NCBI GenBank assembly: GCA_030637025.1
Contig: DAOVVV010000015.1
Location: forward strand, 1-57,080
DNA from: JAGLHV01 sp023143305 [NCBI: Clostridia bacterium]
Lineage (GTDB): Bacteria; CBDUZB01; JAGLHV01
Reading direction: 5' to 3'
DNA: 57,080 nucleotides
Shown here in pieces: positions 7,989 through 16,172 of this stretch (within the stretch, counting starts at the first letter, position 1; each line of letters starts with the position of its first letter). The notes below the pieces were generated by a model. It was not told the origin of the DNA, ran no database searches, and saw only the letters and a program-made list of their open reading frames with translations. Both the position numbers and the translations under genes were made by a program.

Positions 7989-8723
7989 CTATACCAAGAT
8001 GTGTTTCAAATTCTTAGATAATATATCTTTCATATCTTTAATTCCCATATTCTTTAATACTGCCAATTTTTGAATTATTATTTCCAAATCTGACGGATTA
8101 AATGTTTTATTATTTATTTTAATGAAAGGAGCATCACTTTCTATAAGAAGTTTGTTTTCAGGAATTCGGCTTATAATTTTTTTACCATTAGTGCTTTGTA
8201 GCATTGCATAATTAATAGAAAAATAGCATTTTTTTCGAATTGCATCATCAAGTAATTTTAATGCTCCTGAATACCAATGCAAAATCACTTTCCCATTAAA
8301 ACTATCTCCAAGTAGAGATAATACTTTTTCCTCACTACCTCTAGAATGAATACTAAAAATTTTACCACCAATAGAATTACACCGATAAATTAATTCTTCA
8401 AAAAAGCGGATCTGATTTTTACAGTCAATTGTAGATTTTCTTCTCAAATCTAGCCCCACTTCTCCAATATATTTTGCGTTGTCTAAACATCTCCACATTT
8501 CAGGAATGTATTTTTTGTATTCCGTGATCAATTCAGGATGAAAGCCTAGTGCCACACGAATATACTTGGACTTAACTATTTTTTTTAACTTATTATACAA
8601 TGGAGGTAAATTAGTAACTGCAATTGTATAGCTTGCCAGTATTTCAATATCTTCAACAATTTGCAGAATATTATTATTATATAAGTCTAAATGAAAATGT
8701 GTGTCATGTAGAAACTTAATCAT
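7989..8723 (-). CDS. qatD: Qat defence protein QatD (TatD-like nuclease)
   Basis: A 244-residue TIM-barrel metal-dependent hydrolase of the TatD family. The expected metal ligands are visible: His9 and His11 (HFH), Glu88 in GEVGL, His126 in FSIHSRG, His149 in HWYSG and Asp197 in ESDAPF. It overlaps qatC by eight bases and is the last gene of a four-gene unit in the order qatA-qatB-qatC-qatD. That order and these families define the Qat anti-phage system reported in published defence screens. As an isolated protein it would be called a TatD DNase; the neighbours make QatD the better call. Confidence 0.88.
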   Translation of the reverse strand: MIKFLHDTHFHLDLYNNNILQIVEDIEILASYTIAVTNLPPLYNKLKKIVKSKYIRVALGFHPELITEYKKYIPEMWRCLDNAKYIGEVGLDLRRKSTIDCKNQIRFFEELIYRCNSIGGKIFSIHSRGSEEKVLSLLGDSFNGKVILHWYSGALKLLDDAIRKKCYFSINYAMLQSTNGKKIISRIPENKLLIESDAPFIKINNKTFNPSDLEIIIQKLAVLKNMGIKDMKDILSKNLKHILV

Positions 8724-10032
8724 CTAAATCGTCCAATAACTTTGTTAATTCTTTCATTCCTCGTTCATATAAATCTTTATATTCGTTTAGATTATCATGC
8801 AACGGTCCTGACATTTGAATTCGCAAATAATTGTTTGTTGAATTATTATATTTTTGAATACCTATTCTATATGTTTTTAAATTATTGGTAGCTGTTTTAC
8901 CATCTTTAAAATTCGTATCCCTATATGTAGAAGCATCTTGTATATTTGCCCTTTTTATTGATGCTCTCCTGATGACACAAGGTAAACATATACCACAGTG
9001 GCTTGGAGCAGACTCCCCTTGATACCTTCCAACATCTGGATGAGAGCAAGACATAGTATTGCTAATATTGTTAGTTAATAAAATTTTATTTTTACATTCA
9101 AGTATCATTTCTCCTTTTGTTTTAAACTGGTAAGGATTATATAATTTGACTTGAACACTAAGACCTTTTATAAGTTTTTGTATTAGCTTCATATAATATG
9201 GATGTGTTGTTCTTGTACTACTACTACCAAGCCTAGAATTAGTAAGCGGAATATTTAATGAAATAAGTCCATTTTCTGGAATAATTAAATCTATTTCCTT
9301 TTCCATTGTAGTGGCTAAAACAATAGCATGGGCAAAAAACATAAATGATCTTGTTCTTGTAGTATCTTCAACTCCATGAAGAGGTGATGCATGAAACTTA
9401 AAGACTTCAAACTTCTTTAACGGGTATTTTTCTTTTAAAGCATTATGAACATTATCAATAAATTTTGTTCCACTTGAACCTCCTCCATAATGATTTACAA
9501 ATGCAATATTGTCTGATGTTTCAAGTAAATCAATTGCTCCTATATATGAGTCCAAACCACCTGAAAGCATACATAATTTATTAAAAACAAGTTTTTCACT
9601 TCTATTTTTCTCTATTTTTTTCTTAAAATCTTCTTCATGAGAATTCAACTTTCTCACTCTAAATTCAATCTCCCAAATATCACCACTTAAAAATGATAAC
9701 ATTTCCTCTAATAATTCTTTTTGAGATTTCCATTTATATATAGATAAAACAGGCAGGTATAACTTTATTTTTCGAGTCCATGCATCTGGAAACATTTCTC
9801 GTTGTATTAGCCGATCTGCATAGAATATAAACAGAGAAATATATAATAAATCTAAACCTTCAGAAGAATAAAAGAGTGGTAGGCTCTTAAGCTTCTTATT
9901 ATGATATGTTCCTGTATTCCAGAAAGTATAATGATAATGTGCTTTATTTGAGAGATTAACCTCTAATGCCTCTGTTGAAATTGAGAAGTCGTCATCTTCA
10001 TTTAACTTACAGATAATATCTATAGTATCCAT
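8716..10032 (-). CDS. qatC: Qat defence protein QatC (QueC-like)
   Basis: A 438-residue PP-loop protein. SGGLDS (157-162) is the ATP pyrophosphatase loop shared with QueC, which makes the 7-deazaguanine precursor preQ0. Near the C terminus a Cys-rich segment (SCSHP, then HCGICLPC) matches the QueC zinc site. The protein is much longer than QueC, with an extra N-terminal region of about 150 residues. The ATG at 10032 is chosen because it shares its first base with the qatB stop (TAATG) and GGGAG lies eight bases upstream; a start at 10062 is also open. Known Qat systems require this type of protein. Confidence 0.88.
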   Translation of the reverse strand: MDTIDIICKLNEDDDFSISTEALEVNLSNKAHYHYTFWNTGTYHNKKLKSLPLFYSSEGLDLLYISLFIFYADRLIQREMFPDAWTRKIKLYLPVLSIYKWKSQKELLEEMLSFLSGDIWEIEFRVRKLNSHEEDFKKKIEKNRSEKLVFNKLCMLSGGLDSYIGAIDLLETSDNIAFVNHYGGGSSGTKFIDNVHNALKEKYPLKKFEVFKFHASPLHGVEDTTRTRSFMFFAHAIVLATTMEKEIDLIIPENGLISLNIPLTNSRLGSSSTRTTHPYYMKLIQKLIKGLSVQVKLYNPYQFKTKGEMILECKNKILLTNNISNTMSCSHPDVGRYQGESAPSHCGICLPCVIRRASIKRANIQDASTYRDTNFKDGKTATNNLKTYRIGIQKYNNSTNNYLRIQMSGPLHDNLNEYKDLYERGMKELTKLLDDLDD

Positions 10033-10847
10033 TATAGGGCTCCCTCTATTACAGAATAACAATCCGCATATATCTCATTAATAATTTTCAGTACTGCGAT
10101 TGATGTATAATCAAAGGTAGGCATATTGCGATCTTTTAATTCATTATCTACAACACCAGAAATATATCCTTTTATTTCGTTCTCTATCTTTAAAGCCGAA
10201 CCTTCATTTTGAGAGTGTTCTTCAAATCTACTTTCTAGATCATTTAAAAAACGCTGAAATATGTATGATGCTATATACTTATTCATAACAGTGTTAAATT
10301 TTTCTTCATCCAAGTTGTTTAAAGAATTTATATCATCATTATTTTCTGCAACCTCTTCATAAAGTATTTCCACAGCATCTAATAATGCATTTCTAGCGAC
10401 TGCATCTTCCTTGGTATTTGGAGCTGGTGCAATTTTATTAATTAAATCACCAAGCACTTCTGCAACATTTCGTCCAATAAATTCAATCTTAAATTGGTTT
10501 AATGTATTTTGAATGCCCTGAGATGATATACTAGATAAAAATCCTCCCAATTTTGCAGTTGTCGATTTTCCTGATATTGCTGAATAAGCGGCCTTCCTAG
10601 CTCCACCATGTGCCTTAACATATGATGAAAGAGCAGCATTGGTATTTCTATTTGAGCCGCCTATTAGTCTTGATATTTGAGTCTTTGCATTTTGCCAAAG
10701 TACCGTATTGGGATTCTTTGCTGTATCCTTAAGCGGTTGAGGTTGTTGAGCATCTGGATTTTCAGAAGGAGTTTCGTTGCCATTAAAATCATTGGGTAGT
10801 AAAGGATTTTTACCTTTAGGTCCTCCATAGCTACTTGATGTACCCAT
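10032..10847 (-). CDS. qatB: Qat defence protein QatB
   Basis: A 271-residue protein without an enzyme motif that I recognise. The N terminus MGTSSSYGGPKG followed by a Pro/Asn-rich stretch is typical of QatB proteins. The rest is predicted helical (about 90-270). A near-perfect AAGGAGGT site precedes the ATG, which overlaps the qatA stop by one base (TAATG). It lies between the ATPase gene and the QueC-like gene, as in described Qat operons. The assignment rests on the N-terminal signature and on context. Confidence 0.85.
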   Translation of the reverse strand: MGTSSSYGGPKGKNPLLPNDFNGNETPSENPDAQQPQPLKDTAKNPNTVLWQNAKTQISRLIGGSNRNTNAALSSYVKAHGGARKAAYSAISGKSTTAKLGGFLSSISSQGIQNTLNQFKIEFIGRNVAEVLGDLINKIAPAPNTKEDAVARNALLDAVEILYEEVAENNDDINSLNNLDEEKFNTVMNKYIASYIFQRFLNDLESRFEEHSQNEGSALKIENEIKGYISGVVDNELKDRNMPTFDYTSIAVLKIINEIYADCYSVIEGAL

Positions 10848-12670
10848 TATTTAACCTCCTTAAAATCTTTTTTTATTGCAGCCTCTAATTTTGTATTTTC
10901 TTTTGCCCAACGATTCACAATCTCTTGAACTTCGTATGTTTTACCTGTAGATTCCATAAACTCTTTAACTCGTGGAATGATGGTGAATGTTAGTTTGTCA
11001 CCGGTTAACTGATTCAAACAACTAATAGTTCCTGTATATAAAAATTCTTTACTTGCTCCCCATTCTAATAGTGATCTAAATAATTTAAAATTAACCTTTG
11101 AATCAGATAATATTTTATCAGATAACTTTTCTAAAATTATATTGGCTTCTGAATCATTAATACTGGCTAAGGATTTGAGTGCAGTTTTTCTTTGTGAATC
11201 AGCACCGCTTAATAAATTTTCTAAAGTCTTTTTTGCGATTGGAGACAACCTAAACCGTCCTAAATTTAATTGACTTGATAGACTCTCCCGTGAAAAATAG
11301 AAATACGGTCGCAAATCAATATCAGTCAATTTTGGCGATAACCCAATCCAATCAATAACCCATTTATCATCTTTCCATAATTTAAGTTCTTTAATATCAT
11401 CCCAATTATCTTCCTCAATTAACTTAAGTTCATTAGGTTTGCCCTTTTCTAATGATTGAATCTCTGATAATTTTCTAAACAATTCTGCTTTAAAGTATTC
11501 CAACAGCATAAGTTTCGCTAAAACTTTTCTATCTAAAGTCAAGTTTCTATGGAAAGACATTTTTTCTCTCATTGAAAGAGAATTTAAAAATCTTTTACAA
11601 TGTCTCGGATTTCCATTCAGGCCAATTGATAAGACCGAAGAAAGTTGCTTTGCAAGTAATAATGTATCTCTTGAATTAGTAGCTATTTTAGGTAATTCTT
11701 CGTTAAGCTTCTCATATGATAATTCAAATTCAAGGAAATTATCTTTTTTTGATTTTGAAATAAAATCCAAGAATTTGTTAAAGTCTTCATCATTTAATTC
11801 ATTTTGTAAGAGTAAGCACAATATGTAAAACTCAACTTCTCTACTGCTAAGTTGTGGTATCCTGATTGGATATTGAATCATTTTCTCAAGATATTCTTTC
11901 CCAATATCAATTTGATTTCCTTCAATTTCAGAATATTTTTTTCTTACCGAATAAATTACATGCCGTTCATCTGCACCTATAACAAATGAAGTGTTTTGAG
12001 TAAAAAGGAAAAGTCTAATTGCTTCAAGAGTATCTAATATTGTAGCAGGATTACATCTATCAAGTTCATCGATGAAAACTACTAATTTATCTATTTTTGA
12101 TTCTTTAAGTAATTCTGTAAAATCTTTTTGAAATGTTTTAATATTTTTACGAAGCTCTTCACTTTTAAATTCTTTTTTAAGAATATTATCTATATCTTTT
12201 TCTGAAACATTTCTTGGTTTGTCTTTTATTTTAGAAAGAATACTTTTCACTGTAATATCTGCAATCGTACCTATTCCACCTGTTGTTAAAAAATCTATCC
12301 CATATTTCAACCCCATACTTGCTAGTTTTAGCTTATCAGTATTTTTGTATAGTCTTTTAAGTATTTCTTTTGCTTTGCCTGTTGGCGATTTTTTTTTGTT
12401 AATTTTATCAAGTATTGTTCCCAAAAAAGCTGTTTTTGCATCTTCATAGCCTTCAAACAACCAGCCATTAAATTTGATACAAAGAGTATTTTTTTCTTTT
12501 GATAATCCTTCAATGCACATTTGCATGAGACTTGATTTTCCACTTCCCCAATTGCCATAAACCCCAATACTGGACGGGGAAAGATTCTTATCATTGATTA
12601 TATCTGTAACCGTTTCGGTTAAATATTTAAAATCAAGAAAATCAATTTTAGTCTCACTATCTTTCCACAT
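10847..12670 (-). CDS. qatA: Qat defence protein QatA (KAP-family P-loop ATPase)
   Basis: A KAP-family NTPase of about 607 residues. Walker A is GNWGSGKS and Walker B is VVFIDELDR, about 155 residues further on. The insert between them (around AKEILKRLY to MGLKYGIDFL) is the region that often carries membrane-associating helices in this family. I use the ATG at 12670 because GGAG lies seven bases before it; an ATG at 12676 is possible but only one base from that site. The gene starts about 20 bp after an integron-type attC site. It is the first gene of the qatABCD unit. Confidence 0.9.
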   Translation of the reverse strand: MWKDSETKIDFLDFKYLTETVTDIINDKNLSPSSIGVYGNWGSGKSSLMQMCIEGLSKEKNTLCIKFNGWLFEGYEDAKTAFLGTILDKINKKKSPTGKAKEILKRLYKNTDKLKLASMGLKYGIDFLTTGGIGTIADITVKSILSKIKDKPRNVSEKDIDNILKKEFKSEELRKNIKTFQKDFTELLKESKIDKLVVFIDELDRCNPATILDTLEAIRLFLFTQNTSFVIGADERHVIYSVRKKYSEIEGNQIDIGKEYLEKMIQYPIRIPQLSSREVEFYILCLLLQNELNDEDFNKFLDFISKSKKDNFLEFELSYEKLNEELPKIATNSRDTLLLAKQLSSVLSIGLNGNPRHCKRFLNSLSMREKMSFHRNLTLDRKVLAKLMLLEYFKAELFRKLSEIQSLEKGKPNELKLIEEDNWDDIKELKLWKDDKWVIDWIGLSPKLTDIDLRPYFYFSRESLSSQLNLGRFRLSPIAKKTLENLLSGADSQRKTALKSLASINDSEANIILEKLSDKILSDSKVNFKLFRSLLEWGASKEFLYTGTISCLNQLTGDKLTFTIIPRVKEFMESTGKTYEVQEIVNRWAKENTKLEAAIKKDFKEVK

Positions 12671-12688
12671 TTTCATTCTCCATTAAGA

Positions 12689-12762
12689 CTTATAACGTTT
12701 AAGCTCACTGGATTTCACGGAGCGCAGCGGAGTGAAATTCCAGTGCAGCGCCTTGTTAGGTG
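12689..12762 (-). repeat. Integron attC recombination site 1
   Basis: Read on the minus strand, the site starts with CACCTAACAAGG and ends with TTAAACGTTATAAG. The arms align as TAAC, an unpaired spacer, then GCTGCACTGG against GCTCACTGG. The single extra G is the extrahelical base that marks attC sites. The inner part (ATTTCAC and GTGAAAT) extends the stem around a GC-rich tip. It lies right after the GIY-YIG-like gene and before qatA, where a cassette attC should be. ACCTAAC fits the RYYYAAC core; GTTATAA fits GTTRRRY imperfectly. Confidence 0.85.
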
Positions 12763-12779
12763 AATTTTTCCCGCACAAA

Positions 12780-13772
12780 CTAGAATATTGGACCTGAATG
12801 GTCTGGTGCATTTGATCCTGCCTCAAAATTCATCAAATTAAAGAAACTCCTCCTTGTATCAGTATCATATAAGTCAACACTGCCAATATGGTGATAACCG
12901 CAATCTCTTGTTTTTGAGTACAGGCGGCCATTTATTTTTTCAGTATTCAATTCAACTGTTAGTGCTCCAAAATCTATTTCATAGACATTCTTAAGTATTT
13001 TCTGGGTAGGGCTTGGAAACCTCTTTTTGTATTTATCGTTATATGGTGGTTCAAAATACCTTATTAACCCGGCCTCAATAAGCGATATTTCAAGATCCTT
13101 TGATATTAAAGCATGTTGCTTTTGTAGATCAGCAATAACATCACGATCATCTTCGAGTTTTAATGATTTATCTCGACCATCAAACGAAATAATTGTTTGG
13201 GGTGAGACATATTGAGCCATAATTATAAGAGCCTCCATATCTGGAAAATCATTATTTATATCTGCCAACACTTGTTGCAACGTAGAATGACTCTGTAACC
13301 TGTCCTTTGCCGAGCGCCTTCCTTCAGCATATGACATTCCAATATAAACGACTTCTAAATCACGAATAGATTGATCATTAATGTAATCACACATCATACA
13401 TAAGAGATGTGCTGGAGCAGTAAAAAAAGTTACACCATCCTTAATTAGCGAGAGTTTTGTGTGTGGATAGTCACTAATTTCAATTGAATCGGCATTTGCT
13501 TCACCTATCAACGAGAATTCAACTTCCTTTGCAACTCCATTCTTACGATAAGTAAATTTACCTATTGTCTTGCAATCATCTACAACAATTGATCCAGGAA
13601 CATAAGAAATACGAGGTCTTTTGACGATTAAATAGATATGGCAGTCGTCAGCCAGTTCATTAGCTTCTTGAGATTGCTGCTCTATATTCTTAATCTCTTT
13701 TGGGTGCAACAATAACAGCCCATCAGAATAAAAGCTCAGAGCTAATTCAGAAATGTATTTTCTAGTCGCCAT
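12780..13772 (-). CDS. Cassette-borne GIY-YIG-like protein of unknown function
   Basis: A 330-residue protein with signs of a divergent GIY-YIG nuclease core. VVYIG (141-145) is followed by Arg158 and His162. Glu233 sits in LIEAGLIRYF and is followed by PPYNDKYKK (242-250), much like the Glu and Asn-Lys positions near the end of GIY-YIG domains. The first 130 residues and the C-terminal 80 match nothing I recognise. The gene is bounded by attC-type core sites at both ends, so it is a complete gene cassette. It may act on DNA or RNA, perhaps in phage defence; activity is not shown. Confidence 0.6.
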   Translation of the reverse strand: MATRKYISELALSFYSDGLLLLHPKEIKNIEQQSQEANELADDCHIYLIVKRPRISYVPGSIVVDDCKTIGKFTYRKNGVAKEVEFSLIGEANADSIEISDYPHTKLSLIKDGVTFFTAPAHLLCMMCDYINDQSIRDLEVVYIGMSYAEGRRSAKDRLQSHSTLQQVLADINNDFPDMEALIIMAQYVSPQTIISFDGRDKSLKLEDDRDVIADLQKQHALISKDLEISLIEAGLIRYFEPPYNDKYKKRFPSPTQKILKNVYEIDFGALTVELNTEKINGRLYSKTRDCGYHHIGSVDLYDTDTRRSFFNLMNFEAGSNAPDHSGPIF

Positions 13773-13809
13773 CTTTGATTATTCACACCTTTCTAGAATG
13801 TATTTTTCT

Positions 13810-13873
13810 CCTAACATTAAAAATCACCTGCCCGAACCCGTAGGGTGAGGGTCAGGTGGATTGCTTTGTTGGA
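13810..13873 (-). repeat. Integron attC recombination site 2
   Basis: On the minus strand the site runs from CCAACAAAGCAATCCACCTG to CAGGTGATTTTTAATGTTAG. The arms pair as AACA with TGTT, an unpaired spacer, then AATCCACCTG against AATCACCTG, leaving one extra base as in a canonical attC. The inner part (CCC and GGG blocks) closes the stem. The final codons and the TGA of the Ntn hydrolase gene lie inside it, a common feature of integron cassettes. It also defines the 5' end of the next cassette. Confidence 0.8.
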
Positions 13874-14552
13874 ATTTCTTTATTATTATTGAATAAATAT
13901 TACCCCCAACAGATGAAGTTGTCTTTTCAATGTCACGCATTGTATTCTGGAAAGCTCTTTTAATGCTTTTGTCTTCGGGAATTCCTTGTTTTATATATTT
14001 TTTTGTATATGAAGTCATGATTTCGATAGGATTAAGCTTATTCCCACTATTAGTACATAAAACTGCAAATTCAAAAGAATCTTTTTTAATGTCTAATTTT
14101 CTTTCTTGAATTGAAAAAGGTTGTTTATGCATATTATCTATGATAAATAACATAGGGAGGTTATTTTTGTCGTATCCTGCAATAAAAACTATAAGTCTTC
14201 TGTCTTTCTTTGTAGTTGTTAGATTCCATTTATCAATAATTATTCTTTGTGCAACATGGACGATATCCTGAATATTATTAGCTACATTTATATTTTCTAT
14301 TATTTCTTCTGTTAATTCTGGAATATAAACCCCAGCTGTAAGCATACCAATCTTATTTGTTATTTGATGCACTTTTGATATATTATTTAAAGCAATTTTA
14401 CCTGATTTGTTATAAGTTGTCCTTCCATCTGAAAAAAGGTATATGGAATCATTTGAAAAAATGGCAGCTATTAATGTTCCAGAGAAATAATAATTCTCAA
14501 AACAAAAAACGCTAAATATTAAAGAAGCAATTATAAATACAGTCTTATTCAT
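13824..14552 (-). CDS. Secreted proteasome-type Ntn hydrolase, cassette-borne
   Basis: A 242-residue protein with a hydrophobic N-terminal segment (4-20). The body resembles a 20S proteasome beta subunit: GT with Thr26 as candidate nucleophile, SDGR with Asp42 sixteen residues later (Thr1 to Asp17 spacing), SKV with Lys60 (Lys33 equivalent), then GMLTAG. SVGGNIYSIIIK near the C terminus also fits the fold. Removal of the leader after Gly25 would expose Thr26. The last codons lie in an attC site and encode a Pro-rich tail that may be a by-product of it. Substrate and purpose are unknown; it is not HslV or a housekeeping proteasome gene by context. Confidence 0.55.
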   Translation of the reverse strand: MNKTVFIIASLIFSVFCFENYYFSGTLIAAIFSNDSIYLFSDGRTTYNKSGKIALNNISKVHQITNKIGMLTAGVYIPELTEEIIENINVANNIQDIVHVAQRIIIDKWNLTTTKKDRRLIVFIAGYDKNNLPMLFIIDNMHKQPFSIQERKLDIKKDSFEFAVLCTNSGNKLNPIEIMTSYTKKYIKQGIPEDKSIKRAFQNTMRDIEKTTSSVGGNIYSIIIKKFQQSNPPDPHPTGSGR

Positions 14553-14614
14553 TTTTATTATTCCAACATTATATATTATCTGGTTACTCTATTTTCAGAA
14601 AACCACACTACATT

Positions 14615-14644
14615 ATTATAAAAAACAAAAGGGTTTAGTGTCAA
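14615..14644 (-). promoter_or_regulatory. Near-consensus promoter reading into the cassette array
   Basis: On the minus strand TTGACA (14639-14644), an 18-bp spacer and TATAAT (14615-14620). Both hexamers are perfect sigma-70 consensus. It lies about 45 bp before a GTTGGAA cassette-junction-like sequence (14561-14567) and 60 bp before the Ntn hydrolase ATG, the position of a Pc-type cassette promoter. No integrase gene is next to it. The rest of the 14553-14829 gap shows nothing else I can name. Confidence 0.7.
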
Positions 14645-14829
14645 CTTTTTTATTTTTTCTCTTGCCCGATGACAAAACACATGATATTTAATAGTTATAC
14701 AGTGACTGCATAAATTGACAAAGGTGTTATTAAAATGGACTGTTTTGAAAAACATTGCTTAAAGTTTTAATTTATTGAAGTATCTGTCCCCTATGTTCGC
14801 CTATATTTTTTCTATCTCCCTGTTTTCTC

Positions 14830-15597
14830 CTATTGAGGCAAGTTATTAATTTTTTCCATAAGTAATTCTTTTAAATTATCCACAATCTTTCTTTGTTGTA
14901 AAGGTAAGAACTTACCTAAATCCTGTGACATCTTTTTAGAATTAATTGCTTTTATCTTCCTGACTAAATCATCCGGGGATATCTTCTTTTTGTAATAAAG
15001 CATCTTTTTATTAACCATTTCCCAATTAATCCGGACTTGTTTTGTTAGCAAGAACCAGATATCAAAAAAATCCCTTCCTTTTGCTCTGGTCATTATTGCT
15101 CTTATTTTCTCAGCAAGAATCTCCTCTATTTCTAAATGACGAATAACAGGATATGGTCCAACAGGAAAAAGGGTTTCTAAAATGCTTTCTTTACTGGTTA
15201 AAGGTTTTTCCCGGAAAGAAAAATCCAAATGAACATTTAAAGGAAATTTCAAATTTTCTGCTTTAAAACTTAAAAATCCTGTTAAACTCACCTTGCTAAT
15301 TTCTATTTTCTTTAATGTTACATTAGGAATAGTCAAATTGGTATCTTTAAGAGCTTTTTCTAAAATCTTAAATAATTTTTTTCCGGAAATAAGGGAAGTA
15401 AAATCTAAATCTTCGGAAAACCTAAAAGATTGAAACAAAAGTCTTAGAGCAGTCCCCCCTTTGAAAAAAATTTTATCACTTTCTCTCCGGGTATAGAGAT
15501 TGGAAAGAAAAACTATCTGTAAATATTCTCTTATTACAGAAAATTTATCTATCTTAAATTTCTGACTCAAATTTTGAATTTGTTCCGTCGTAATCAT
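14830..15597 (-). CDS. abiEii: AbiEii-type nucleotidyltransferase toxin
   Basis: A 255-residue protein of the AbiEii / nucleotidyltransferase toxin family. FFKGGTALR (44-52) and SEDLDF (61-66) form the nucleotidyltransferase active site with the paired acidic residues. EEILAEKIRAI and GRDFFDIWFLL further on are family hallmarks. Its ATG overlaps the stop of the AbiEi-like gene by four bases, the usual antitoxin-toxin coupling. Related toxins modify tRNA or otherwise stop growth upon phage infection. Confidence 0.9.
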   Translation of the reverse strand: MITTEQIQNLSQKFKIDKFSVIREYLQIVFLSNLYTRRESDKIFFKGGTALRLLFQSFRFSEDLDFTSLISGKKLFKILEKALKDTNLTIPNVTLKKIEISKVSLTGFLSFKAENLKFPLNVHLDFSFREKPLTSKESILETLFPVGPYPVIRHLEIEEILAEKIRAIMTRAKGRDFFDIWFLLTKQVRINWEMVNKKMLYYKKKISPDDLVRKIKAINSKKMSQDLGKFLPLQQRKIVDNLKELLMEKINNLPQ

Positions 15598-16172
15598 TTT
15601 ATTATCTTTCTTAATAAATTATGAAAAATGGGGCTTTTTATCTTTGAGGCCAGTTGTTTTAAACGAACAGGATCAACATCTTTAAGAATCCACTCCTCAG
15701 AATTAATCGAAGTCCTCCCAAAAGATGCAAAAAAAATAGTATCTATAATTGCCTTTTCCTTATCGGCAATAAGAAATTTATCATTTTGATCATACCCAAA
15801 ATAATATCTTTGATCCAGATGTAAGTAAATAAATTCTTTATCACCAATTATAAAACGTTTTGTTCGCCTTGGGGTAACAGAAATAATTACTTGTGGAACC
15901 TGGAGAAGAATACCGTAATAAGCCAACGCCGATTCTAAAGAAATATAAGACGGTTTATACAAAAAATTAGCAATTTCAAAATTATCTAATTTCCTCAATC
16001 CTAAACAATAAACATCCCTTTTCAGCCTTAATAGCAGACCCGATTCAGTTAGTCTGTTTAATTGTGTATAAACAGTTTTATCTTTTAAATAAAGCAGTTT
16101 CTTCAAGTCTGCTAAACTGAAAAGAGACTTATTAGATTTTTCCAATACTCTAATAACTTCTAATTGTTTCAA
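15594..16172 (-). CDS. abiEi: AbiEi-type antitoxin / winged-helix regulator
   Basis: A 192-residue protein whose first 60 residues form a winged helix-turn-helix (SLADLKKLLYLKDKTVYTQL then RLKRDVYCLG). The central part, including YISLESALAYYGI and VTPRRTKRF, matches the AbiEi antitoxin C-terminal domain. It precedes and overlaps the AbiEii-like toxin gene. Antitoxins of this family repress their own promoter. It is probably the first gene transcribed in the island. Confidence 0.88.
   Translation of the reverse strand: MKQLEVIRVLEKSNKSLFSLADLKKLLYLKDKTVYTQLNRLTESGLLLRLKRDVYCLGLRKLDNFEIANFLYKPSYISLESALAYYGILLQVPQVIISVTPRRTKRFIIGDKEFIYLHLDQRYYFGYDQNDKFLIADKEKAIIDTIFFASFGRTSINSEEWILKDVDPVRLKQLASKIKSPIFHNLLRKIIK

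Noticed and set aside
7870-7990. attC site closing the Qat segment downstream of qatD
   Set aside because: No paired TAAC/GTTA arms with an inner stem were found, so the Qat operon cannot be shown to be a whole cassette.
14561-14700. Third attC site upstream of the Ntn hydrolase gene
   Set aside because: A GTTGGAA core-like sequence is present, but I could not find the matching arm or a bulged stem.
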